Position numbers and translations under genes: made by a program. Below the pieces are notes generated by a model. That model was not told the origin of the DNA. It made no database searches and saw only the letters and a list, made by a program, of their open reading frames with translations. A DNA stretch of 64,000 bases from Polytrichum commune (taxonomy: Eukaryota > Streptophyta > Polytrichopsida > Polytrichales > Polytrichaceae), in NCBI GenBank assembly GCA_950295325.1, contig OX485804.1:67804033-67868032 (forward strand). The letters are read 5' to 3'. Of this stretch, positions 1 to 10,167 are shown piece by piece (the first letter of the stretch is position 1; every line of letters starts with the position of its first letter).

Positions 1-284
1 GGTTCCAAGAGGGTCGGATCCTAGTGCAATCCAAAAGAATTTCAACATATGAACCTAGCTAGTCCACATACATACACATACACAAGGCACCTCATTCTTG
101 TCTAAATCCGGTCCAAGCTACCGCCAGCTAGACCCTCTCGGAACCGAGAGGGTCAGATCCTAGTGCATTCCCAAAGAATTTCAACATATGAACCAAGCTA
201 GTCCACATTCATACACATCTATATTACAATCCATTATTGTCAAAATATGGTCCAAACAACCGCCACCTAGACCCTCTCGGAACC
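1..284. repeat. tandem duplication, two ~140-bp units
   Basis: Two adjacent units (1-142 and 143-284) share the same order of words: a GAGAGGGTC(A/G)GATCCTAG start, the CAACATATGAACC block, and an end reading TAGACCCTCTCGGAACC. They differ by scattered substitutions and small gaps. No coding signal is convincing; the 72-aa open frame at 188-406 lies across the repeat and looks accidental. This could be part of a satellite or an LTR-like repeat cut by the window edge. Confidence 0.7.
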
Positions 285-733
285 GATCCGTGCCACTTTC
301 CGGATTGGCCCGCCCAGGACCTGTGAGACCTCTTCAGAAGGTGGGATGGCGTAACTCCGGCACCTCCCTGATCTTACCTAGTCCTAACGACAGCTATTTC
401 ACATGAACGTTACCCAGGCATCCGGAATAATGAGGTTTCCCTCCCATTACACGCCGGGAATGATCTCCGGACCGGAAACCTAACCGTTCCGGTTTCTCTC
501 CTCCTTCCAACAGATCAATCTGGCTACAACGAACTTAGGCTCAAATAAGTCTGAGATAACTAGGCGATCCGTACCACTTTCCGGATTTCCCCGCCCAGGA
601 TCCGTGAGACCTCTTCAGAAGGTGGGATGGCGTAAGTCCGGCACCTCCCTGATCTTACCCATTCCTAACGACGGCTATCTTACATGGACGTTACCCAGAC
701 ATCCTGAATAATGAGGTTTCCTTCCCACTACAC
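285..733. repeat. 168-bp direct repeat pair with 113-bp spacer
   Basis: The segment 285-452 recurs at 566-733 with high similarity; both begin GATCCGT(G/A)CCACTTTCC and both contain GACCTCTTCAGAAGGTGGGA. The spacer carries CCGGAACCGG-like palindromes. Together with the preceding tandem pair this looks like the end of a longer repetitive element extending off the left edge. No protein family is recognised. Confidence 0.65.
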
Positions 734-1393
734 TCAAAAAGGAGCCATAGTACTGTAGTCGGTTCCGATCCGGGTCCGGAGATGATTTGCTTCAACCTAT
801 ATTTGCACAAGACCAAAATTTTCACATACGAAGGCCTTGTAATGTTTTTCCAAAGAAACACACATGAACATCCTCAAATTACATACAAACACTCTTGCAA
901 AATGTGTTTTATGATGTAGGTTGTAAAAACCTCAAAGACATTACTCCAATTGGTACATTGGGATCGATAAATATACCAATGTGGAAGCCAACGTGCCAAC
1001 TGTATTCGAATAGGAATTCCATCTCATTATATGTGAAGGGTAATATTTATTTCTTTAGAATATATCCACTTTTTCCAACACATGCGTTGGAAATCCACCT
1101 ACAATGGATCACAAAATGGGTTAGACTTAAATCACATAGTGAGAATTCATGGCCCATATTTACTTGAAAATGAAAGGACCATAAGAACAAGATACAAGAA
1201 ATAATCATACGATTGTCTAGATTTATGATTATTAAATCGAGAAAGTACCATTGGAATTGCTTTGAAAAACAAAATTATTGAAACTCACTTGCAATTTTGG
1301 GAAGAAACCCAATGTCAACATTGTACAAGGAGTGTTCACAGGAGCCACTCTTTGTCCCACATGGACACCTTTGTCAAATGTTTTCTTTGAGAG

Positions 1394-1705
1394 CTAAGAA
1401 AGTTGTCTTCCTCCCAAATCAGATGGATTTTTTCCATTATCACACAAGGATGCATGAATCAAAATATTGTCATTGGCATACTCAATGCATACTCCCAACT
1501 TCATCATGAGCTTCAACACATCTTGTTTGGTATCCTTGTCATAATTTTGAGGTTGTGACTCTCCAAGGAGTGAAATTAAACATGTCAAAGGCAATACATC
1601 CATTTGAGGCTCAAGTACACCACAATCTTTACAAAAGATGACTTGCTCAATCACATCATGACAAAACCAATGACGATTCAACATCTCAAAGTCTGAGTCA
1701 TGCAA
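1394..1705 (-). pseudogene. possible COR-domain (ROCO-type) gene fragment
   Basis: A 103-codon open frame on the minus strand includes DVLKLMMKLGVCIEY followed a few residues later by ILIHASL. That pattern (a leucine-rich helix, then a 'gly-leu/val-cys' turn, then a hydrophobic 'LIPALL'-like strand) resembles the C-terminal-of-Roc domain found next to Roc GTPases in some plant and protist proteins. Downstream on the same strand (about 1170-890) the reading continues only in pieces broken by stops. No Roc GTPase motif or leucine-rich repeat is seen nearby. It is probably a decayed fragment. The family call is from memory of the pattern and is weak. Confidence 0.3.
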
Positions 1706-2091
1706 TAAATCACTTCATACACCTCGTGCAAAGATGTTGCAATGATCTCCCTTCTTTTTTACTAGCCACTTCATGATTGATTTCCTCTCCAATCACATGT
1801 AATTTAGGTTTTTAGGTTACCAAAAAAATTTAGGGGAATTATGAGGGAATCTTAAAAGGTGACTTGGAAGTATCTAAGTGTCTCATATATTAAGTTCAAT
1901 TAGGGTGAAAACATGTTTGTTTTAGGTTCTTCAAGATTTGATATGACACTTATGAAGGTTATTTCATATCTAAAGACTCAGGGCATCTATAGTGTCACTC
2001 ATACTCACTTTATTTACCCTCACCATAGTCTAGCAGTAAGTTCATTTTATTTGGGACCTTGTGCAGTACGCATTCTTAGGTATAGCATTCG

Positions 2092-2911
2092 TCAATGGGG
2101 GCATTCACGGTTGGGGTACTACTTTTGGGTGTCTAACGGTAAAAGGACTATTTTAGATAACTTCACATACTTGGTGTGCTTAGATTTGTATTGTGAAGCA
2201 TATTTTGGATCATACCTACATTTCATACTCCATATTGAGTACACCGACGAAGTTAATTTACAAGGAATAGGGTCATCTAAGATATCATTTTGATTCCTTA
2301 AAGGACATTCATGGGTGCTGTCAAAATTGTTCACCTTAGGATCAAGGAATGAAAAGGACAACAAAAATTAATCGAAACGATCCCAATTTTTTTCCTCACA
2401 ATCATCATTCAAGTGTGTACCAATAGAACCAAAAATGTATTGCATACCAACTGTATAACTTTACATGTGGCACCAAACATGGCCAACAATACACAAAATC
2501 ATGGCTACATGAAAAATGAACGTTTAGTATTAGAGTTGGACGTTAAAAAATATATGTATGGACACGTGACACTTACACCAAGGTACTAGGATGCAAAACA
2601 TGAAAAACTTGACCTCTGATGTACACTTGAATAGTAAAAATTGCCATTGATGTGGCCCAAACAAGTCATATGACCTCTTTACAAGTTTTATGACTTATCT
2701 ACTCATTTCATAGGGAATTTATCCATTATTGGTGATTATTTAATAAGAAATAATATCTTTCTTGATAAAGCCTATGAACTACATACTTATCTATTTAAAA
2801 TTTATTGATCAAATAATAGTAAATCATGATAAACGCCGAGATCCAATGCGACATAGTCATTAAGTCCTTTGTCCCAAAAGTAGTACCCCAACCGTGAATG
2901 GACCCCAATTG
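2092..2911. repeat. foldback element with ~38-bp inverted arms
   Basis: The block at 2092-2129 (containing CATTCACGGTTGGGGTACTA) reappears as its reverse complement at 2871-2911 with two or three mismatches. The ~740 bp between are AT-rich and hold overlapping small open frames on both strands that resemble no family. This layout fits a MITE-like or foldback transposon. I could not define a target-site duplication. Confidence 0.5.
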
Positions 2912-4938
2912 TCTTGCATTTTAGTGTCCCATTTGAGTTTCTTTACTAGAGCCAAGGGCACTTTGGTGTAATTGTTGTCTCTTGTTTATTACTATATATT
3001 CGGTTCAATTGGGAAAGAGTGTGCAGTGTCCATTACAAGATTATTAATTTTCTTCGATGAATCATTTTTTCAATTTCAATGTCAAACTATATTCTACTAC
3101 CTAGTTTCAACCAAAGTATCCAACTATCCATAATAAGAGACAATAGGCCAAACCACAGTTCAAGTTTAAAAGTCCATAGTATGGCTGATTGATTTATGTC
3201 CTTTTATTTTCATCTACAAAAGCATGATTCTTCCTTCCAGGTACACTAAACTTATACCAACAACCAAATTTCTTGGTGAAAAAGTCAAGACTATTGACTA
3301 TTGCATTTAGATTACCAGAGTGAATTGTCTGAGCTTCCCTAAAGTTCACCAGTCAACATGTACACAAAACCAAGGAGAGTTTATACTCTTTCAATACATA
3401 CCAGTATAGCGCCCTGGTACTACGGCCTGGGATTTGTGGCACTCAAGTAAAGTCATCTGGTAACAAAAATCAGATGAGTCCATCAAGCGGCTCAGATGGA
3501 GCTTACTTTAGTGAAAAGCCTCCGAGTTGGCATGTAAGACTTATTTTCTCCCTCATAGTTATTGTGAACTACTAGTTATTTTGTAAATATCAATCAGTTG
3601 GCAAGGGGCAATGATGTGGCCTTGGATGCTCTAAGCCTAGTTTCTAATCTCCCATGAGTTGTTTCCAAGGCCATGATGTGGCTTTGAATACCACATGGTT
3701 ATTTTGATAAATATCGCAAGATATCAACGTGTGCAACATATAATTATGACGTGTCGTCACATACATTTTTTCTTTTCATACTTCATTTATTTTGCATGGA
3801 TGTGATTGCTCAAACATTTGTAATATGTGAAAATAATATATATTACCTTGTGATAAATTACTGAACTCAAAAAATCAATTCAATTCAATGTTATTATAAT
3901 AATAAGATAAAATTTATTTGAAAATAATTAATATGCACCATGTGATTTTTAAGATAATAAAATATGTGATGAGAATAAAATATTATAATAATTCAGATAG
4001 GTTATAGTCAGAAACTTATGATTTTCTAAGTATACCCCATCCATAACATTGTCCCACAAGTCTAATTCCAAATAACATATCCTTTACTTATACCTCATAT
4101 CATATTACCTAAAAAATAAAAATTATTTTTATATAATATCTTTTGTTATGTGTTTTATATTCTAGCTTCATTGTTTCATTTTGGTCATCTTATGGACACT
4201 TGCACTAATCTATCATCAGAACGACAAAGATAATTTTAAATGATAAGTCACAAAATTATAACCTCAATGTTAATGAGGATTTTGTAATGTTTTTGACCTC
4301 CAAGTTAATTACATGCTTCATTGATGGTGTCACTTCTGGAATGAAATTCCAATCAATTTCTTATTTACTAATTGGAAGTGCACATATATATTGGATTTTA
4401 GACTTTGAAGGTGAAGTGCACTCAATATGGGATTTGTAGTCAAGCGGCCTTCAAAAATGCAAGGGCAATGTTTTTTTCGAAGTTGGGCAAGGCGGACAAC
4501 AATTTTCAGTTGGATTTAGAAAATTTCTCTAGAGGGTTGTCCCAACCCGGATTTGATACCTCCGAAAGTTCATGAGGGAGTATTTAACATTCGCCCATGT
4601 TAATTTCTTAAAAATGACCGGATTAGTAGTGATAAGTTGGTAACACATGATGCACCTACTTGCTTCTAGATGAGGCATTTTTTTTTTAATCTCTATACCC
4701 CTTTGTATTGTTGCCTTAAGTATTAGATTAGACTAGGATTTCTAAAACTGCTAAAACTTGGTATTTCTGAACCCCTTGAGACAAGGAGCCGACAACGTAT
4801 GGAAGTGTCCAAAGTGGTTCATATCATCTGTAAAGATGAATGAACTCTCACTAATGAGAATACACGAGTGCCACGAATCCCCGGCCATTGACTTCCACTT
4901 CCATCAAAAGTTTGTACAATTTGTTATGATGTTTGTAG
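2912..4938. other. gene-free AT-rich DNA
   Basis: No open frame above about 60 codons with recognisable content, no clear splice-bounded exon and no tandem array was seen. Poly-A/T tracts are common, for example near 3900-3990 and 4680. It looks like ordinary intergenic or old repeat sequence. Confidence 0.6.
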
Positions 4939-5403
4939 CACTACACTAAATATCCCAATTAGTGAAGGTGGAAATTAGTGAAGGTGATGCTAAATTCTTG
5001 CTATGTAATTAGGGATGGTTTACACTATGGATTATGAAGTCGAATCATGGAAGAGTGCCTTTTTCAATGGTCTGAGTTTATGGTCCAACTCCTATGGTCC
5101 GACTTCTTAAAAAATTAGTTCTGAAAGCTTTGAGCCTCTCACTAGGTGTAAACCGAATGTGGACCAAGAAGAATGACCATGCACTAAAAAGTGAATGTGT
5201 TGATTTGTTTTAATACATGCCTAAAAAGGTCACTTTTGAAAAAAATAAAATAAAGTTTGACCATTCTCTTGTCTTCTCTTGGGCTTCACTTGTCTTCACT
5301 TCTTGTTAAATGTGTCGAAGATGTGGCTCGCAAATCTTCTCACAATAACTTTTCCAAAAAACGAGCAATTTAATTTGTACATGTGACATGTACCTTATGT
5401 TGT

Positions 5404-5739
5404 CACTACACTAAATAGGATATAAATAGGATATTTAGTGTCTGTTTAGATTTAATGTTGTTACCACCTTACCTTGCTCAACACTAATTTTCAATTCTTT
5501 GATAATTAGCGTTAGAAGATTTTCTAGAAGATATGTTGGAAGTCTCCTTTTATCATTTTTATATTATCTTTTTCATATCCTTACTAGCACTAAATTAAAA
5601 CACTTCCACATATTACCTTAGCTAATATTTAGTGTTTAAGTTTATATTTAATGTTACTTACTTTCATAGGGTTATTGATATTTAGTGTATGCCTTCGTAT
5701 TTAGTGCATCAAACACCATATATCCTATTTAGTATAGTA
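5404..5739. repeat. nested foldback with CACTA-like ends
   Basis: CACTACACTAAATAGGATAT at the left end is matched by its reverse complement at about 5719-5739, with roughly 18 of 21 positions alike. It sits inside the larger CACTA-like element and shares the ACACTAAATA core. It is either a nested insertion of a related MITE or an internal duplication. Words such as TATTTAGTGT recur several times within it. Confidence 0.45.
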
Positions 5740-5853
5740 GAAAATTATGTGAAAAAGAAACATTTTTTCATTGCGGTTCTTTTGACCACCCTAATCTACA
5801 GACGCTACACGACTACAAATTTGTCTTTTTCGTTTTTCAAGTGTAATGTTTTA

Positions 5854-5931
5854 AAATTTGGGGCGTGTAGTATACCATTGGAAAGGTATTTTCAAGACCT
5901 TTCCAACGGTATATTACAAGCCCCCAAATTC
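5854..5931. repeat. short near-perfect hairpin
   Basis: Left arm 5854-5887 (with GTATACCATTGGAAAGGT) pairs with right arm 5898-5931 (with ACCTTTCCAACGGTATA). The loop is about 10 nt and only a few pairs are mismatched. It could be a structured RNA, a fragment of a palindromic repeat or an old transposon end. No promoter was identified. Confidence 0.6.
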
Positions 5932-6499
5932 CAAACATCTCACTTGGTAGACCAAAAAAACAAATTTGCACTCAAATTTTTGAATTCTAGATGTCCGACA
6001 TTGTTTGATGAAACATGTGGGAGCAAGTTTAAGGGGTAGGACATGGAAGAAATGGTATGTCTCATGGGCTATGATATGATCTAGGCACATAGAGGGCGGA
6101 ATTGCTTCTCAATATTCATTACATCATATATATGCTATAAAGAGAGCTTTGCCTAGTGGGAAGAGTTGTATATAAAGCCCTTAAAAAGATTTCGTTAAAG
6201 AAATATTATAACAACATTTCTCTACCATGGGCCCTTGCCTTGTCCTACCATACCACCTCTCTTGCCTCTCTCACCACAAAACCCGTTGGACCATGTCAGT
6301 GCATTTATTAGGCCTTGAAAATTGTATTTTGGGGACCTCGACCTCCATGGTCCCTCTTCCATTTTCTCCTTAGTGTAAACCGAAGTGGTCCCGGGACAAG
6401 TTCAACGCCTTGGTTTGACTTCGTGGTTCACAGTGTAAACCACCCCTTAGTGCCACCAAAAGAACTAGGACCCATTGCTCATCTTGGCACTGACACTTT

Positions 6500-6660
6500 T
6501 GCATGAAAGTATTGGTACTTGGCACCATTCATTAAAGTACTGGCACTTGGCATGAAAGTACTGACATTTGGCATGAAAGTACCGACATTTGGCACCATTC
6601 GCTAACGTACCAACACTTGACACTATTCATTGAAAGTACCGGCACTTGACACTTTTCACT
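6500..6660 (+). repeat. degenerate ~23-bp tandem repeat
   Basis: The phrase 'aagtac-tgg-cacttggca' recurs about six times with changes (GAAAGTACTGGCACTTGGCA and variants with GACATTTGGCA or CAACACTTGAC). It lies near the right part of the CACTA-like element. No coding meaning is apparent. Confidence 0.55.
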
Positions 6661-6861
6661 GGCAAGCATGTGGCACGCACTAATCACAAGCACGCACTAG
6701 TTTTCTTGAAACTATGATAAATTGAGTATGTATATATGAATTTAGTGTCACTCAATAAAAAAAATCAACCCTAGGCTTGATAACTTTGAGATTTGTCTGA
6801 ATAGTGTGTGCGTGCTTTGGGGATTACAACCATCCTCACTGATTGGGATATTTAGTGTAGT

Positions 6862-7430
6862 TTCTTGAACTTACGGCTTGCATGACTTGACAGATGAACT
6901 TCAGGTGCAACATGATATTGGTGTGCCCGATCCTTGATTCTATTCAAACCAAGAATCCGTTGAGTTGAATTGAGCCGAATAATTTACATATGCGCCCAGT
7001 TCACCTGTTGGTCATAAATTCCACTCACATGTAAATCTGACACCTGAGGTTTATGGAATAGTTTTGACAAACTATTGTCGTCTGTAGAGAAATAGAAGTA
7101 TGTCTTGTGAGCCAGTCATCCAAGGATATCACTCCTATAGAAGTTCATTAGATTGTCAAAGATATGCATACCTGAGGAGCACTCATCAAGTTCGGCGGTT
7201 CGATTCCCGGCCATGAAATCTTCTCTACTTGACAGAAAAACTAACCAGGTGGCCATGTGCCTCCTGCGTTGCCCCCAAAAAATGAGGAGCACCTATCAAG
7301 GTCCAAAAAGGATCAACAATTTCATCATTTTGGACATCCGAAGTACATGAGTTGCCCATGAGTCACTTGGAGAAATCATGTCTATCCCATCACCAACGTC
7401 GCAATTGAAGAATGCAACTGACTGTTGAGA
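6862..7430. other. gene-free stretch
   Basis: Nothing convincing was seen except a pol III B-box-like word at 7197-7207, for which no good A box at the right distance or tRNA fold was found. Confidence 0.5.
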
Positions 7431-7870
7431 TGTGCATTTTGTGGCGGATTTGGCTGTGGGTACCGGTCATCGGATAGAGTCCAGTAACTTCTTGTCTCTC
7501 ATGGAACAAGTATGTCCGAGCTGCCAACACCTCACTGGACTGCATTGCGACTCAAATATGGATGTCGTGGAGGATTTGATTGCGAGTATCGGTCACCTAC
7601 AGAGTGGTACTTCTTACAATCTTCCATGCAACGAGTATGCCCTAACTGTCAGCGTCGCAACCAAACTCTTCGTGAAATGTCCATTTTGCAGCGGATTCAG
7701 TGATATTGGTCACTTGTAGAGTGGTAACTTCTTGTCTCTCATGGAATGAGTTTGGACCAACTGCCAACGTTACATTCGGGCATTGCGTTAATATGTGCAT
7801 TTAAATGTGGGGGACTCGACTGTGGGTATTGGTCATGTCTATAGATTGATCGCTTCAGCTTACAATCCCT
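7431..7870 (+). repeat. four diverged ~125-bp tandem units, Cys-rich when read +
   Basis: Units begin near 7431, 7550, 7675 and 7793. Each contains a version of 'TGCATTTTGTGGCGGATTTG', then 'GGTCA(T/C)', then 'CTTGTCTCTCATGGAA' and 'CTGCCAAC'. Read on the plus strand they give short peptides with paired cysteines such as CAFCGGF and VCPNCQRR, broken by stops. This suggests a decayed gene made of internally repeated cysteine-containing units, or simply an old minisatellite. No family is assigned. Confidence 0.5.
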
Positions 7871-7907
7871 CATGGAGCGCGTCGGATCTCATTGATATGA
7901 CTGTTGT

Positions 7908-8801
7908 GTGATTGCAGATGCAACTGAAATCATTAATAGCTAGGGCAAGAGAACAATATTCTCTCATCTCTGGGTTACTATATAAATCATCAAACCAGTC
8001 AGCTGCCCTCATGATCGAGGCTACTTCTAAGCTTACGATTACTGAACTTCCGACCCTTGTACGTCCGTTCCATGTACATCTAGGGCCTCCCGCCCTGCAA
8101 TCCAAGTGTTTATGCCAACCAAGCCGAGAAAATGTCTTCTTGACTACTCAGAGTGGTGGTGGAAGGCAATCAACACATTGAAATCCTACATACGTCCTTC
8201 TGGCTTTGTCAGCAGCTGCCATGCTAAGCTTGCAGCGAGGTTGTGTCTTATGAGCATCTTGTGGCGGTGGCCGAGTGTTACAGGCTCGCCTTCATCCTCA
8301 CGACTTCATCTTTGATACGCCAAACGAAGAGCTCGCCATGGAGTCTGGCATCCACAGAAAAGTTCGCGAGAGCCCCGAAAAGATTTAAGAGTTCCTTAAA
8401 GCTTAGCCACTTGAAGCACGTCATGTTTTGGCGAGGAGATGAGGAGTTGATCACGGACGCGACCCCAATCAATCGAGACGGTGGTGTGGGAGTTGGGCCA
8501 AGTCTTTCAGCACTCATCCACCCTGGAATGGTTTGCCGCATTCGCCAAGTTGTGGATGGAGCACCACAATGTGCGTGTTTCTGGCCATGCCGATCTCAAT
8601 ATTAATAATGTGGAGAGAAGAATATTGGAGTTCGCCAAAGGCTCGTTCCTTCCTGCTGATTGATGTCTGTCGGCACCCCACTATGGAACGGCTTTCAAAA
8701 GTCTTTCTCGTATTCCAAGGAGATTAAAGAGGAAAAACATCCGTGCAACTAAATGAAGGTCGTTATGGATTTGGAGGGGTTATCGTTGCGACCACCGTCC
8801 T
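7908..8801 (+). other. overlapping broken open frames, unrecognised; pre-insertion locus
   Basis: Several plus-strand frames of 60-120 codons overlap here with higher GC and more codon-like composition than the flanks. One stretch (8481-8663) reads WELGQVFQHSSTLEWF and goes on to NNVERRILEFAKGSF before a stop. Another frame runs to a TAA at 8725-8727 and then continues openly to the transposon edge with GRYGFGGVIVATTVLELE. The reading changes frame several times, so if this was a gene it is damaged. The large Mutator-like element is inserted at its right edge. No family was recognised. Confidence 0.35.
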
Positions 8802-8810
8802 GGAGTTGGA
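8802..8810 (+). repeat. left target-site duplication (9 bp)
   Basis: GGAGTTGGA lies directly outside the left terminal repeat and is repeated exactly at 21886-21894, directly outside the right terminal repeat. Nine-base duplications are the standard signature of Mutator-superfamily insertion. Confidence 0.9.
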
Positions 8811-8853
8811 GGAAGACGTTAAATACCCCCCCACGAACTTATAGGGGGCACCT
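8811..8853 (+). repeat. left terminal inverted repeat of the MULE
   Basis: It begins GGAAGACGTTAAATACC, followed by a C7 run and a 23-bp block ending GGGGGCACCT that is identical, in reverse complement, at the right end. Weaker similarity continues inward for some 35 bp (both sides have a CAGG-C-GCCC-GCGA pattern), so the functional terminus may be near 80 bp. Confidence 0.9.
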
Positions 8854-8984
8854 CTGACAGGTACAGGACTGCCCGCGAAGTGACATCAGCAGTGTCCAGC
8901 CGTCCATCCACTCCACTCGACGTTCATCCACTCCACGTCCGCGTTGAAGGCGTCCTCCAAACCTGCGTAGCTAGGATTTAGTAC

Positions 8985-9440
8985 ACGACATTGACATATA
9001 CTAAGATCCTTATACATTTATACATACAATGTTATATACACAATGTTACAAGTATAGGGTACTGTATATCCAGTTCTGCATCTGCTGTTCTGTATACCCA
9101 GATCTGTACACCCAGACCCAGTTCTGCATATGTACATATACAGTACATGCTCTGCAGATCTGCGATGGAGTGTTCCTGTATATCTACTTATACAGAACAT
9201 TCCCTTCAGATCTGCGATGGAGTCGTTCTGCATATGTACCTATACAGAACATACTCTGCAGATCTGCAGAATGGACTTGTTCTCAATCTCTACCTATAGA
9301 TAACATGATCTGCAGATCTGTACATGGACTCGTTCTCAATATCTACCTATAGAGAACATGATCTGCAGATCTGTAAATGGACTCGTTCTCAATATCTACC
9401 TATACAGAACATGCTCTACAGGTATGCGAATGGAGTGATT
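8985..9440 (+). repeat. left subterminal tandem array (~52-58-bp units)
   Basis: About six units share CAGATCTG(C/T), then ATGGA(G/C)T, CGTTCTCAATATCTACCTAT and AGAACATG. Their strongly repeated CTGCAGATCTG core is itself palindromic. Open frames seen here on both strands are by-products of the repeat. Position next to the terminus suggests a subterminal recognition or structural region of the element. Confidence 0.75.
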
Positions 9441-9562
9441 TTTGGATCTAGGGTTTAAGGGTCTTAGAACGCAGAGCACACATTTCTTTGCATAGTGTGT
9501 GATGGTTTAGGGTTTCGTCATTTGTGCTCGCGTTTTCAGATTTTGAGTTCTTTGCTATCCGT

Positions 9563-10105
9563 TTCCAGTTCTGCTGTTCGAAGTTGTTGGGTACTGCTCA
9601 AATTTTCTTCATCGCCTTCACCTTGCAAGGACACATCCCCTCCCTCGTTTTCAGTTCTGCTGTTCAAAGTAGTTGGGTACTGCTCAAATTTTCTTCATCG
9701 CCTTCTACTTGCATCCCCTCCCTCGTTTCCAGTTCTGCTGTTCGAAGTAGTTGGGTACTGCTCAAATCTTCTTCATCGCCTTCACCTTGCATCCCCTCCC
9801 TCGTTTCCAGTTCTGCTGTTCGAAGTAGTTGGGTACTGCTCAAATCTTCTTCATCGCCTTCACCTTGCATCCCCTCCCTCGTTTCCAGTTCTGCTGTTCG
9901 AAGTAGTTGGGTACTGCTCAAATTTTCTTCATCGCCTTCACCTTGCATCCCCTCCCTCGTTTCCAGTTCTGCTGTTCGAAGTAGTTGGGTACTGCTCAAA
10001 TTTTCTTCATCGCCTTTACCTTGCAGCCCCTCCCTCGTTTCCAGCTCTGCTGTTCGAAGTAGTTGGGTACTGCTGAAATTTTCTTCATCGCCTTCAACTT
10101 GCAAG
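9563..10105 (+). repeat. 78-bp tandem array, ~7 copies
   Basis: Units of 78 bp (26 codons) contain TCCAGTTCTGCTGTTCGAAG, TTGGGTACTGCTCAAAT and CTTCATCGCCTTCACC. The middle copies are nearly identical; the outer copies are more diverged and the first and last contain a GCAAGGACAC insert. Because the period is a multiple of three, open frames persist on both strands (for example 9524-10222 plus and 9664-10185 minus), giving a Ser-rich repeat peptide. It lies directly upstream of the transposase coding region, so a repeat-encoded N-terminal extension is possible but unproven. Confidence 0.85.
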
Positions 10106-10167
10106 GACACACCCCCTCCCTCATCACATTCGTATTCATGGAAATGGCCTCCCGAAATTCTGTTTAA

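Larger units (their letters stand above)
4939..6861. mobile_element. non-autonomous CACTA-like DNA element
   Basis: The left end begins CACTACACTAAATATCCCAA and continues for about 33 bp. The right end (about 6829-6861) is its reverse complement with a few changes, including the outermost base, so it reads AGTGTAGTT instead of AGTGTAGTG. CACTAC termini are typical of the CACTA (En/Spm) superfamily. The interior shows no transposase, so the element would be non-autonomous. A 3-bp target duplication could not be confirmed. A second pair of related inverted ends lies inside it. Confidence 0.5.

Noticed and set aside
7197-7207. pol III B-box-like GGTTCGATTCC suggesting a tRNA or SINE
   Set aside because: The T-arm does not pair properly, no cloverleaf could be built, and the only A-box-like word lies about 90 bp upstream.
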